Made by a program: the position numbers and the translations under genes | Notes under the pieces: model-generated | Databases searched by the model: none | The model's input: only the letters and a program-made list of their open reading frames with translations | Told to the model about the DNA's origin: nothing | Part shown: piece after piece, positions 25,881 through 35,252 of the stretch | How positions within the stretch are numbered: the stretch's first letter is position 1 | How the letters are laid out: every line of letters begins with the position of its first letter | NCBI RefSeq assembly: GCF_040782645.1 | Contig: NZ_CP160403.1 | Span: 1,364,001 to 1,428,000 of the forward strand | DNA length: 64,000 bases | Source of the DNA: Streptomyces sp. HUAS ZL42 | Lineage (GTDB): Bacteria; Actinomycetota; Actinomycetes; Streptomycetales; Streptomycetaceae | Direction: 5' to 3'

Positions 25881-27257
25881 TCACCGAGCAGCCAGCACGA
25901 TGCTGCTCACCTCGTGTACCCGGCCCGCGTTCACCGGGTCCCCCACGGTGACCCGCCAGGTTCCCGGGCCGGGCAGCGTGAGCCGGGTGCCGTAGTGGCC
26001 GTCTCCGCGGTTGTGCAGGGACCGGCGTACGCCCACTCTGCCCGTCTCGACGTCCTCGGCGGCGGCCGAAAGGATCAGCCGGTCGTCCTCGGCCATCACC
26101 TCCACCGCGCAATCGTTCGCATCGGCGATCTCGGGGACGTCGACGCACAACTCCTGTCTGCCGTCGAGGAACTGACGCGGATCCCGGGCGGTGAGCAAGG
26201 CTTCCAGCTGGTTCAGCAGGGCCCGCTCGTTCTGCAGCGCCCCGTGCTTCTGGGCAAAGAACCGCACGGTCGAGTCGTCCGTCAACTGCGCGGGGAAACA
26301 GGAGAACCGGGGAACCGTGCCATCGCCGTAGTGGTCCGTACCGTCCAGTTCCCGCCGACCGCTGAACCCGTCGGCCGTCAGAAGAGCCGACTGGCGCGTG
26401 GGCTGGCGGTAGCCGCCGAAGACGTGGAGGGCGTATCCGTCGCCGTCGGCCCGGTCGAGCTCCTGGTGGAAGCGCAGGGCTTCGCTGCTCAGGTCGGGGT
26501 CCAGGCCGGACACCGGCGTGCGGGCCAAGTCCGACCGAAGCCCGTCCCCGTCGATGACGCAGCGCCAGGTCGGCAGGAGTTGATGCAGGGACGGCATCGA
26601 GCGCGCCAGCCGGGTGAACGGTGCGGACAGCCGGCCCAGGCGCGGCGCGACTCCCCGGTGCAGCGAGTCCAGCGCGTTGACCGACCCCCGGTAGGGGGTA
26701 CCGACCGTGACCAGGCTCCGGGCGTGCGCGCCTCCGCCGAGGACGTCCAGGTAGTAGCGGGCCACGAGGCCGCCCATCGAATGAGCCACGAACACGGCCT
26801 TCGCTCCGGGGTTGCCGCTTCGGGCGCGCCACGCGGCGAGCGCGGGTTCCACCCGGGCCGCGAGCCTGCGGGCCGTGAGCCGCACCGAGAGCCGCCAGTC
26901 GTACGGGAAGGGCAGGAGGTTACCGGTCCGGACGGACAGGCCCAACCGCCGCTCCAGGAAGGCCAGCAGAGTCCCGTAGCCGTCGATGGCCGATACGCCC
27001 GGCAGGATGTGCAGCCCGTGGATGAGTCCAACGGCCTCCACGCCGTCGCCCGGATCGGCGTCACCCGTGCCGTCCGGCACCACCAGCCGCTCCACCTCGC
27101 CGAAGCGGCTCAGCGCGTGCCGTCCGGCCACCGCGAGCGTGTGGTTCCACACCTCGTGCCCGTCGCGGGCCAGAACACTGCCCATGATGCCGGGCAGAAC
27201 CACGACCAGATCCGTCACCGGACCGCTCCGCCCGTCCGTCGCCGGAGTACTGGGCAC
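25881..27257 (-). CDS. LCAT-family lipase/acyltransferase with C-terminal beta-rich domain
   Basis: An alpha/beta hydrolase of about 458 residues resembling lecithin:cholesterol acyltransferase (PF02450). It opens with the oxyanion-region motif VVLPGIMGSVL, has the nucleophile elbow AHSMGG (Ser160), GDGTVP with the acid Asp312, and KHG with His338. Residues from about 370 to the end form a separate beta-strand-rich, Ig-like segment. No signal peptide is visible, which is unusual for a lipase and suggests a cytosolic enzyme. GTG 27257 is preceded by GGGGGGA; GTG 27218 with GGAG is an alternative. It diverges, across about 120 bases, from the caspase-NTPase-WD40 gene. Confidence 0.85.
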   Translation of the reverse strand: MPSTPATDGRSGPVTDLVVVLPGIMGSVLARDGHEVWNHTLAVAGRHALSRFGEVERLVVPDGTGDADPGDGVEAVGLIHGLHILPGVSAIDGYGTLLAFLERRLGLSVRTGNLLPFPYDWRLSVRLTARRLAARVEPALAAWRARSGNPGAKAVFVAHSMGGLVARYYLDVLGGGAHARSLVTVGTPYRGSVNALDSLHRGVAPRLGRLSAPFTRLARSMPSLHQLLPTWRCVIDGDGLRSDLARTPVSGLDPDLSSEALRFHQELDRADGDGYALHVFGGYRQPTRQSALLTADGFSGRRELDGTDHYGDGTVPRFSCFPAQLTDDSTVRFFAQKHGALQNERALLNQLEALLTARDPRQFLDGRQELCVDVPEIADANDCAVEVMAEDDRLILSAAAEDVETGRVGVRRSLHNRGDGHYGTRLTLPGPGTWRVTVGDPVNAGRVHEVSSIVLAAR

Positions 27258-27375
27258 AGATTCCCCCCGTTGCACAATTCGCCGTAGTATGCGCCTGGTT
27301 GACGGCAGGCCACATGCTACGGCCGTCGACGCCCAGGGGCACGGCAACGGGGAGCACCACAGTGCGGTGGCGCAC

Positions 27376-30300
27376 ATGACGGACGACGGCCGCTTCGTCC
27401 TTGTCGGGGTCGGCGAGTACCAGGACGCGAACTGGCCGCGCCTGTCCCATGTCCCCGCCAGTGTGGGCAGATTGTACGAGCTGTTCCGGTCCCTGGGGTA
27501 CGGCCACGAGCTTCCCGAGCTGACCGCCGGTGGAGACTGGGCGTCGATCACGCAACGGCTGAGGGCCTGGCACGGTGGTGGTTCCCGCCTCGTTCTGTAC
27601 TGGACGGGTCACGGCTGTGTCGACGCGGGCGAGCATTTCCTCATCGCCGCCGACTCCCCCGGTACCCGTCTGGACGAGTACCGCGCGATCACGGCCAAGG
27701 CGCTCGCCCGGTTCCTCGCCCACCGGGAGTTCCACGAGGTTCTGGTCCTGCTCGACTGCTGCGCGAGCGGAGTCGCCGCCTCCCGTGTCGCCGCCGAGAT
27801 CTGCGAGGTCCTGGACCACAGCAGCGCGGCCGGACCCGAGCGGCGCTTCGCGGTGATCGCCTCGACCCGCGGCTTCGAGAGCGCCGAGGACGGGGTGTTC
27901 GCCGAGACACTGGAGCGAGTCGTACGGCAGGGCCCGGAGGACCGGCGGTGGACGGAGCACGACGAGACCATCCGTTCCGACGAACTCGCCGACGTGATGG
28001 ACCGGGTGATGGCGCGGCGGGACGGCGGCACGGCCTACGTCGCCCGTGGCGCGCCCGTCCCGGCGTTGCGCAATCCGCTGCATCCGTCGGCCACCGTGCC
28101 GGACGAGGACGTCGAGACCAAGCGGTTGCGCCGGCTGCGGGCGACGGAGGTGGACCAGCACCTCGTGCTCTCGGCCCGCGGCATCGAGGTGGGAGAGACG
28201 GGATGGTACTTCTGCGGCCGTGACCGGCTGTTGCGGCGCCTCATCGGCTGGCTGGCACAGGCGGAGCGCGGCCTGTTCGCGGTCACGGGCTCGCCCGGCA
28301 CGGGGAAGTCCGCACTGCTCGGACGGATCGCAACCCTGTCGGTGCCGGACCTGCGGGCGGTGGCCGAGGCGGAGGGCGCGTTGAACGACACACCCAACTC
28401 CGCCCTGCCGCCGCTGGGTTGTGTCGATCTCGCGCTCTCCTGCCGGAACAAGACGCTCGAGGACTGCCTGCGCGCGGTGGCCGACACCCTCGGCCTGCCC
28501 GCGCGCCGGGACGGTTGGCTCCGGGCGGCGGAGGTCGTACGGCAGGTCGGCGAGCTGGGCCGGCGAGTGGCCGTCGTCATCGACGGGCTGGACGAGGCCA
28601 AGGCGGCCGAGGCCGTTCCCATCGCCGCCGATCTCCTGCGCCCCCTCGCCGACCTGCCCGGTGTGCGAGTCCTGGTCGGCACCCGCCCGCACCGCGCCGG
28701 CAAAACGACGGTCACCAACGACGCCGGCCCGCTGATCCAGGCCCTGGCCCCCGACGAAACGGCGGTCCTCGACGACGAACCGGGGTCCCGGGCCGACCTC
28801 ACCGCGTACGCACGGCGCCGGCTGCTCGGCTCCGAACACTCCTCCCGGCCCGTCGGGGAGGGGTTCGCCCGCGAGTGGGCCGAGCGGATCGCCGAGGCGA
28901 GCGACGGGAACTTCCTGTACGCGCGGATCGCCGGCCGTGCGGTGCTCAACGCGCCGCCGGTGCCACCCGGCACGGACTGGCGAGCAGAGCTGGAACGATT
29001 GCTCTCGGGCGATCTGTCGGCCGTGCTTGACGAGGAGTTCGCCCGCTCCCCCGACCCCGAGCGGCTGTGCGACCTGCTGCGTCCACTGGCGTGGGCCGAG
29101 GGAGCGGGGCTGCCGCGCCGCGATCTGTGGCCGGTGTTGGCCGGAGCCCTCTCGGACAGCGGGCGCGGCTACGAGGACGGGGACATCGCGTGGGTGCTGG
29201 AGCACGCCGGATTCCATCTGGTCGAGTCCGGCGAGTCGGGCCAGACGGTCTACCGGCTGTACCACCAGTCGCTCATCGATCACTTCCGCGGCATCTCGCC
29301 CCCCGACGTGCACGAGCGCATCACCAGGGCTCTGCTCACGACCGTGTCGGGGCGCGGCCCGGCCGCATGGGAGTCCGCCCATCCCTATCTGCGGCGGCAC
29401 CTCGCGGCACACGCGCGGGCCGCGGGTCTGCTACCGGAGGTGATGGACGACCTCGGATTCCTCACCTGCGCCGACCCGGCGCGTACGGCCGCGGCCGTAC
29501 GTTCCCTGCCGGACCGGTTCACGCTGCCTGTGGCGCGTCTGTATCTGCGGGCCGCGCACCGGCTGGCCTCGCTGTCCCCCGAGGAGCGGCTGCGCACGCT
29601 GCTGATGACCGCGATGTTCGAGGAACAGGGCCTCCTGGACTGGTTCGCGGGTCACACGGCCGTGCCGGCGTTCCTGAGTTCCGCCTCTACGGCCCCGGAC
29701 GACTTCAGCGTCGTACTGCGCGGGCACTCCGGCCCCGTGGTCGCCCTGCAGCCCGTGGACACCGGCGAAGGACGGGAGTTGCTCGCCTCCGCGGGCGGGG
29801 ACACGACGGTACGGCTGTGGGACCCGGACACCGGTGAGACCAGGATGGTCCTTACCGGCCCGGACACGACCGTGACGGCGCTGACGCGCCTCACGGACGT
29901 CCGGGGGCGCCGGCTGCTGGTCGCGGCAGCCGGCCGTGACCTGTACGTGTGGGATCTCGGCACCGGCGGCCGGGTCACCGTGCTCCGCGGGCACTCGGAC
30001 ACCGTGCTGTGTCTCACCGTTCTCGACGACGAGGCGTCACCCCTGCTCGCCTCGGCGGGCGAGGACCGCACTCTGCGGCTGTGGCGCCCCGACGACTGGA
30101 GCGCGACCGTCCTCACCGGCCATGTGGGCCCGGTGACCGCGGTGGCCGCGGGGCGGCTGCCCGACGGGCAGCGTTTCCTGCTGTCCGGGGGCGCGGACTG
30201 CTCCGTACGCCGCTGGGACGTGACCGGGCCGGATACCGTGCGAGCGGCAGGGGTGATGCACGGGCACACCGGCACGGTCCACGTGCTCGCCTGTCCGGAC

Positions 30301-31764
30301 GACACAGGGACGCTCGCCGTGTCAGGCGCCGAGGACGGCACTGTGCGGGTCTGGGACGTGGAGGACCTGATGCCCCGGCGGGTGCTGGCTGGGACGGTGC
30401 GGGGCGGGGTGCGCTCCCTGTCACCGTTCCGGTTCCAAGGGGGTACGCGGCTCGCGGTGGCGGGCAGCGGATCCCGCATGGCCGTCCTCGACGCATCCGC
30501 GGGAGCCGTTCTGCACGCGCTGACGAGCCGTATGTCCGCCCTCCCGGAGCAACTCGACTCGCGCGGTGCGTCCGGCACCCACGTGATACCGGCCGACTGG
30601 CAGCGGGTGCTCTCCCCCACCGAGCAGCAGCGGGTGACGCCGGGCGGATCCTACGCGCTCACCGCGCTGCGGACCGGGCGGGGCGAGGACCTGTTCGCCT
30701 CCGCCGGCTGGGACGGGGCCGTGCGCCTGTGGGACTCCGCCAGTGGTGGCCCACCCGGGCAGCCCGACTACGACAGCCGCTGGGCCCGCCGTATCACTGC
30801 TCCCTGGAGGCCTCCCAAGGGCGACGTGCCGGTCGCACTGGCTGTGGCCGGCGTGCGGGGCGGCGTATGGGTGGCGGACACCTCGGGGGAGGTGCGGACC
30901 ATGCTCTGGCCTGCTCATCGGCGGGTCGGGCACATCGCCGCGCTGGTGCTTCCGGACGGCCGGCCCGTTCTCGTCCTGGTGGAACACGAATCCCGGGTGC
31001 TGCACCTGCTCGACGCGGAGACAGGCCAGGAGATCAGGACCGGTGAAGCCGTGGCTCCCCTCAAGTCGCTGAACGGGCCCGTGACTTCACTGGTCGTCGC
31101 CGACGCACCCGGCTGGATGTCCGCCCTGACGGTCCATTACGACACGGCACCGCCCAGCACCCTGTTCTGGCTGCGGCACAACAAGGTGCACACCGAGGAC
31201 GGTCTGCCGACGGGCAGGGCCCTGACCGCCGTGCCCTGCGTACGCCGTCGGGGCAAGCCGCTCGTGGCCACGATCGGTTCGGACGGCGTGATCGAGGTGC
31301 GCGGTGAGCCGGGCGTCGGCACACGGCTCGTGGGCAGGGCGGCGGTCCCGCCCGTGCCCGGCCTGACTCCCGTGGCCTTGCGCGCCGCCAGGGGACAATG
31401 GCAGCTCGCCGTCGCCGTCCAGGTCCACGACGACGACCGGCACTATCTGGAACTCTGGGATCTCAAGCCCGGCGACGGCGCGGCAAGTGGCCGCCCGCTG
31501 CGCCATCCCGGGACCCCCTTCACTCACCTGGCCCGCCTCGAGACTCCCCGGCAGGACCTGATCGTCGCGGCGTGCTCGGACAGCACCCTGCGCGTCTGGA
31601 ACCCGGCCCGGCCCGGCCGCGAGCCCCTCACCGTGCCCCTTCCGGGGCCGGTCAACGACCTCTCGACGGCCGGCCCCGACCGTGTGTACGCACTGATCGA
31701 CGAACACTGGTTCGCCCTGCGACTCATCGGACTCGGGTCGTTGCTCTCCGGCAGATCCGGCTAG
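27376..31764 (+). CDS. Caspase-like / STAND NTPase / WD40-repeat protein
   Basis: A giant cytoplasmic protein of about 1462 residues. Residues 1-250 form a caspase (C14) domain with the catalytic dyad in YWTGHG (His79) and DCCASG (Cys129). A STAND/NACHT-like NTPase follows, with Walker A GSPGTGKS at 305-312 and Walker B VVIDGLDEA around Asp403, then helical winged regions to about 770. From about 778 to the end roughly 14 WD40-like repeats are seen, the first five canonical (for example ASAGEDRTLRLW) and later ones degenerate. The architecture implies a sensor (propellers), switch (NTPase) and protease effector. ATG 27376 starts just before the caspase strand FVLVGVGEY; GTG 27367 or ATG 27289 are alternatives. 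Bacterial caspase-STAND proteins are implicated in biological conflict and cell death. Confidence 0.9.
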   Translation: MTDDGRFVLVGVGEYQDANWPRLSHVPASVGRLYELFRSLGYGHELPELTAGGDWASITQRLRAWHGGGSRLVLYWTGHGCVDAGEHFLIAADSPGTRLDEYRAITAKALARFLAHREFHEVLVLLDCCASGVAASRVAAEICEVLDHSSAAGPERRFAVIASTRGFESAEDGVFAETLERVVRQGPEDRRWTEHDETIRSDELADVMDRVMARRDGGTAYVARGAPVPALRNPLHPSATVPDEDVETKRLRRLRATEVDQHLVLSARGIEVGETGWYFCGRDRLLRRLIGWLAQAERGLFAVTGSPGTGKSALLGRIATLSVPDLRAVAEAEGALNDTPNSALPPLGCVDLALSCRNKTLEDCLRAVADTLGLPARRDGWLRAAEVVRQVGELGRRVAVVIDGLDEAKAAEAVPIAADLLRPLADLPGVRVLVGTRPHRAGKTTVTNDAGPLIQALAPDETAVLDDEPGSRADLTAYARRRLLGSEHSSRPVGEGFAREWAERIAEASDGNFLYARIAGRAVLNAPPVPPGTDWRAELERLLSGDLSAVLDEEFARSPDPERLCDLLRPLAWAEGAGLPRRDLWPVLAGALSDSGRGYEDGDIAWVLEHAGFHLVESGESGQTVYRLYHQSLIDHFRGISPPDVHERITRALLTTVSGRGPAAWESAHPYLRRHLAAHARAAGLLPEVMDDLGFLTCADPARTAAAVRSLPDRFTLPVARLYLRAAHRLASLSPEERLRTLLMTAMFEEQGLLDWFAGHTAVPAFLSSASTAPDDFSVVLRGHSGPVVALQPVDTGEGRELLASAGGDTTVRLWDPDTGETRMVLTGPDTTVTALTRLTDVRGRRLLVAAAGRDLYVWDLGTGGRVTVLRGHSDTVLCLTVLDDEASPLLASAGEDRTLRLWRPDDWSATVLTGHVGPVTAVAAGRLPDGQRFLLSGGADCSVRRWDVTGPDTVRAAGVMHGHTGTVHVLACPDDTGTLAVSGAEDGTVRVWDVEDLMPRRVLAGTVRGGVRSLSPFRFQGGTRLAVAGSGSRMAVLDASAGAVLHALTSRMSALPEQLDSRGASGTHVIPADWQRVLSPTEQQRVTPGGSYALTALRTGRGEDLFASAGWDGAVRLWDSASGGPPGQPDYDSRWARRITAPWRPPKGDVPVALAVAGVRGGVWVADTSGEVRTMLWPAHRRVGHIAALVLPDGRPVLVLVEHESRVLHLLDAETGQEIRTGEAVAPLKSLNGPVTSLVVADAPGWMSALTVHYDTAPPSTLFWLRHNKVHTEDGLPTGRALTAVPCVRRRGKPLVATIGSDGVIEVRGEPGVGTRLVGRAAVPPVPGLTPVALRAARGQWQLAVAVQVHDDDRHYLELWDLKPGDGAASGRPLRHPGTPFTHLARLETPRQDLIVAACSDSTLRVWNPARPGREPLTVPLPGPVNDLSTAGPDRVYALIDEHWFALRLIGLGSLLSGRSG

Positions 31765-31797
31765 GCCCTGCCAGGCACCGGCACTGCTCTGGACTCG

Positions 31798-33231
31798 CTA
31801 GCCCCGGTACGCCTCCAGCAGCCGCAGCCACACCTCGCTGATCGTCGGGAACGACGGGACCGCGTGCCACAGGCGGCTGACCGGGACCTGGCCGGCGACC
31901 GCGATCGTCGCCGAGTGGATGAGTTCGCCGACGCCGGGGCCGACGAAGGTGACTCCGCGCAGGATCTCCTTCTCGAGGTCCACGACCATGCGGGCGCGGC
32001 CGCGGTAGCCGTCGGCGTACAGGCCCGCGCCGGACGCCGAGGACATCTCGACGTCCACGGCCCGTACCCGGTACCCGGCCCGTTCCGCCTCCGCGAGGGA
32101 GAGGCCGACGGCCGCGGCCTCCGGGTCGGTGAAGACGACCTGGGGGACGGCGTGGTGGTCGGCGGTGGCGGCGTGGGCGCCCCAGGGGTCCGGCTGCTCC
32201 GGGATCGGCACGCCGGAGGCGCGCGCGGCGATCGCGGCGCCCGCGATGCGGGCCTGGTACTTGCCTTGATGGGTGAGGAGGGCGCGATGGTTGACGTCGC
32301 CGACCGCGTAGAGCCAGTCGGTGCCGGTCACGCGCAGGCTGTCGTCGACGGTCAGCCACGAGCCGGGCTCCAGTCCCACGGTGTCCAGGCCGATGTCGCC
32401 GGTGCGCGGGGTGCGGCCCGTGGCGAAGAGGATCTCGTCGGCCTCGATGCGGTCCCCCTGGTCGGTGATCACCACGACCGTGCCGTGCTCACGCGCCAAC
32501 GACTCGACCGACGTGCCGGTGCGGACGTCCGCGCCCGCCTCGGTGAGGGCCTCGGCGACCAGTTCCCCCGCGAAGGGCTCCATACGGTTCAGCAGGCCCT
32601 TGCCGCGGACGAGGACGGTGACCTGGGAGCCGAGGGCCTGCCAGGCGGTGGCCATCTCGGTGGCGACCACTCCCCCGCCGACCACGACGAGACGGCCGGG
32701 CGCGGCCTGCGCGCTCGTCGCGTTCCGGCTGGTCCACGGCTTGACGTCGGCAAGGCCGGGCAGGTCGGGCAGCACGGCGTCACTGCCGGTGCAGACGGCG
32801 ACGGCGTACCGCGCGGTGAGGACGTGCCGCTCGCCGCCCTGGCCGGTGACGGTCACCGTGCGCGCGCCGGTCAGTCGGCCGTGGCCGCGGTAGAGGTCGG
32901 CGTCGATGCTCTCCAGCCACTGGGCCGCGCCGTCGTCCTTCCAGTCGGAGGTGTAGTAGTTGCGGTGCGCGAGGACCGCGGCGGCGTCGAGAGGCCCCTG
33001 CACCGACTGGCTCAGGCCGGGCACGCGGCGCGCGTCCGCGCGGGCGATGACCGGCCGCAGCAGGGCCTTGCTGGGGATGCAGGCCCAGTACGAGCACTCG
33101 CCGCCGACCAGTTCGCTCTCCACGACCGCGGTGGAGAGACCGGCCGCACGGGTGCGGTCGGCGACGTTCTCCCCCACGGGTCCGGCCCCGAGCACCACGA
33201 CGTCGTACGCGATGGTTTCCGTTTCCGTCAT
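31798..33231 (-). CDS. FAD/NAD(P)-dependent pyridine nucleotide-disulfide oxidoreductase
   Basis: A 477-residue flavoprotein of the dihydrolipoamide dehydrogenase/mercuric reductase family. It shows the FAD dinucleotide motif VVLGAGPVGE, the redox disulfide in GGECSYWACIPSK (two Cys four residues apart), a second NAD(P) motif VVVGGGVVATEMA and a C-terminal HAVPSFPTISE, equivalent to the His-Glu pair of lipoamide dehydrogenase. The substrate is unknown; it lacks 2-oxoacid dehydrogenase neighbours. ATG 33231 is chosen because the FAD motif begins ten residues in. It diverges from a thioredoxin gene, so a thiol-disulfide role is attractive. Confidence 0.9.
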   Translation of the reverse strand: MTETETIAYDVVVLGAGPVGENVADRTRAAGLSTAVVESELVGGECSYWACIPSKALLRPVIARADARRVPGLSQSVQGPLDAAAVLAHRNYYTSDWKDDGAAQWLESIDADLYRGHGRLTGARTVTVTGQGGERHVLTARYAVAVCTGSDAVLPDLPGLADVKPWTSRNATSAQAAPGRLVVVGGGVVATEMATAWQALGSQVTVLVRGKGLLNRMEPFAGELVAEALTEAGADVRTGTSVESLAREHGTVVVITDQGDRIEADEILFATGRTPRTGDIGLDTVGLEPGSWLTVDDSLRVTGTDWLYAVGDVNHRALLTHQGKYQARIAGAAIAARASGVPIPEQPDPWGAHAATADHHAVPQVVFTDPEAAAVGLSLAEAERAGYRVRAVDVEMSSASGAGLYADGYRGRARMVVDLEKEILRGVTFVGPGVGELIHSATIAVAGQVPVSRLWHAVPSFPTISEVWLRLLEAYRG

Positions 33232-33377
33232 GGGGTCAGTCTGGTGGGTGGTGTGCGGTGGGGCCACATGGGTACGCGCGCGGGAAACGCGACCGCCGGG
33301 GACGTACGGAATACGAGGCGAGCCGGCCGTGTTGTGCCGACGGCTTCGACCCCACACCAGGAAGAGGGATGCACGCC

Positions 33378-33758
<381 letters not shown>

Positions 33759-33786
33759 TCCCTGGAAACCGACGGCCGGTGATTCC

Positions 33787-35223
33787 CTAGAAGGGGTACG
33801 CCGCCACGTCCCCGCGAACCGTCGTCCAGCGCAGGTCGGTGAACGCCTCCAGGTTGGACTCGCCGCCGAAGCGGGCTCCCGTGCCCGAGGCGGCGATGCC
33901 GCCGAAGGGTGCCACGGCCTCGTCGTTCACCGTCTGGTCGTTGATGTGGACGATGCCGGTCGGGATGCGCTCGGCCAGGTCGAGGCCGCGGGCGGTGTCA
34001 CGGGTGACGATGCCGAGGGAGAGGCCGTAGGAGCTCTGCGCGGCCAGGGCCGCCGCCTCGTCGGCGGTGGCGAAGGACCGTACGGGTGCGACCGGCCCGA
34101 AGACCTCCTCCGCGTAGGCGGGGGTCCGGTCGTCGGCGCCGGCGAGGACGGTCGGCCGGTAGAAGAGGTCCTCGTGGGTACCGCCCGCCGCCAGTTTGGC
34201 TCCGTGGGCGGTACTCGCCTCCACCAGTCCGTGCACCTTGGCCAGTTGGGCGCCGTCGATGAGCGGGCCGAGGTGGACCTGCGCGCGGTGCGGGTCGCCG
34301 ACGGCGAGGGAGTCGGCCTTGGCGGCGAGGCGCTCGACGTACTCCTCGTAGAGGGACTGGTGGACGAGGTGGCGGCCGGTCGTCATGCAGATCTGGCCCT
34401 GGTGGAAGAACGAGCCCCAGGCGGCCGTGGAGATCACCGCGTCGAGGTCGGCGTCCTCGAGGACGACCAGGGCGGAGTTGCCGCCGAGTTCGAGGTGGAC
34501 CCGCTTGAGAAGGCGGCCGGCCGCCTCGCCGACCGACCGCCCCGCGGCCGTGGACCCGGTGAAGGAGATCACCGGCACCCGCGGGTCCGCGACCAGCGCC
34601 TGACCCACCTCCGGCCCGCCGGGCAGCACGTGCAGCAGGCCCTCGGGCAGGCCCGCCTCCGCGAAGATCGCGGCAAGGGACAGTCCACCGCAGACCGCGG
34701 TGCGCGGGTCCGGCTTCAGCACCACCGCGTTGCCCAGCGCGAGGGCCGGGGCGACGGAACGGATCGACAGGATCAGCGGCGCGTTGAACGGGGAGATCAC
34801 ACCCACCGCGCCGACGGGGACGCGCCGCGTGTACGACAGACGCGGGGCCTCGCTGGGCAGGATGTGGCCGGCCGGGCGGGAGGCGAGGGCGGCGGCCTCG
34901 TAGCACTCCTGGGCGGCGACGTGCAGCTCGAACTCGGCCTTGCCGGGAATGGAGCCGGACTCGCGGACGATCCACTCGCGCAGTTCCTCGGCGTGCGCCG
35001 AGAACAGGTCTCCCGCCTTGCGCAGGACCCCGGCGCGCACGAAGTGGGGCAGGCGCGCCCACTCGGTCTGGGCGGCACGGGCGGCCTCGGCGGCCGTACC
35101 GACGTCCTCGGCGGACGCGAGGGTGACCGAGCCGAGCGCGTCGCCGGTGGCGGGCTCGGTGACGGCGTACTCGGGTCCCGTCAGGGGGTGGGACTGCCAG
35201 GTCTTGGGGTCGAGCAACGGCAT
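33787..35223 (-). CDS. Aromatic aldehyde dehydrogenase (benzaldehyde/vanillin type)
   Basis: A 478-residue NAD(P)-dependent aldehyde dehydrogenase. The catalytic Cys lies in FHQGQICMTTGR and the general base Glu in LELGGNS; the cofactor motif FTGSTAAG is present. Sequence style and linkage to pobA suggest oxidation of benzaldehyde, 4-hydroxybenzaldehyde or vanillin to the acid, the 4-hydroxybenzoate then being hydroxylated by PobA. ATG 35223 is preceded by GGAGAG. It is the last gene of a leftward lacI-pobA-aldehyde dehydrogenase run, 29 bases after pobA. Confidence 0.9.
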   Translation of the reverse strand: MPLLDPKTWQSHPLTGPEYAVTEPATGDALGSVTLASAEDVGTAAEAARAAQTEWARLPHFVRAGVLRKAGDLFSAHAEELREWIVRESGSIPGKAEFELHVAAQECYEAAALASRPAGHILPSEAPRLSYTRRVPVGAVGVISPFNAPLILSIRSVAPALALGNAVVLKPDPRTAVCGGLSLAAIFAEAGLPEGLLHVLPGGPEVGQALVADPRVPVISFTGSTAAGRSVGEAAGRLLKRVHLELGGNSALVVLEDADLDAVISTAAWGSFFHQGQICMTTGRHLVHQSLYEEYVERLAAKADSLAVGDPHRAQVHLGPLIDGAQLAKVHGLVEASTAHGAKLAAGGTHEDLFYRPTVLAGADDRTPAYAEEVFGPVAPVRSFATADEAAALAAQSSYGLSLGIVTRDTARGLDLAERIPTGIVHINDQTVNDEAVAPFGGIAASGTGARFGGESNLEAFTDLRWTTVRGDVAAYPF

Positions 35224-35252
35224 GGCGGCTCTCCGTTCGTCACCGGCGGGAC

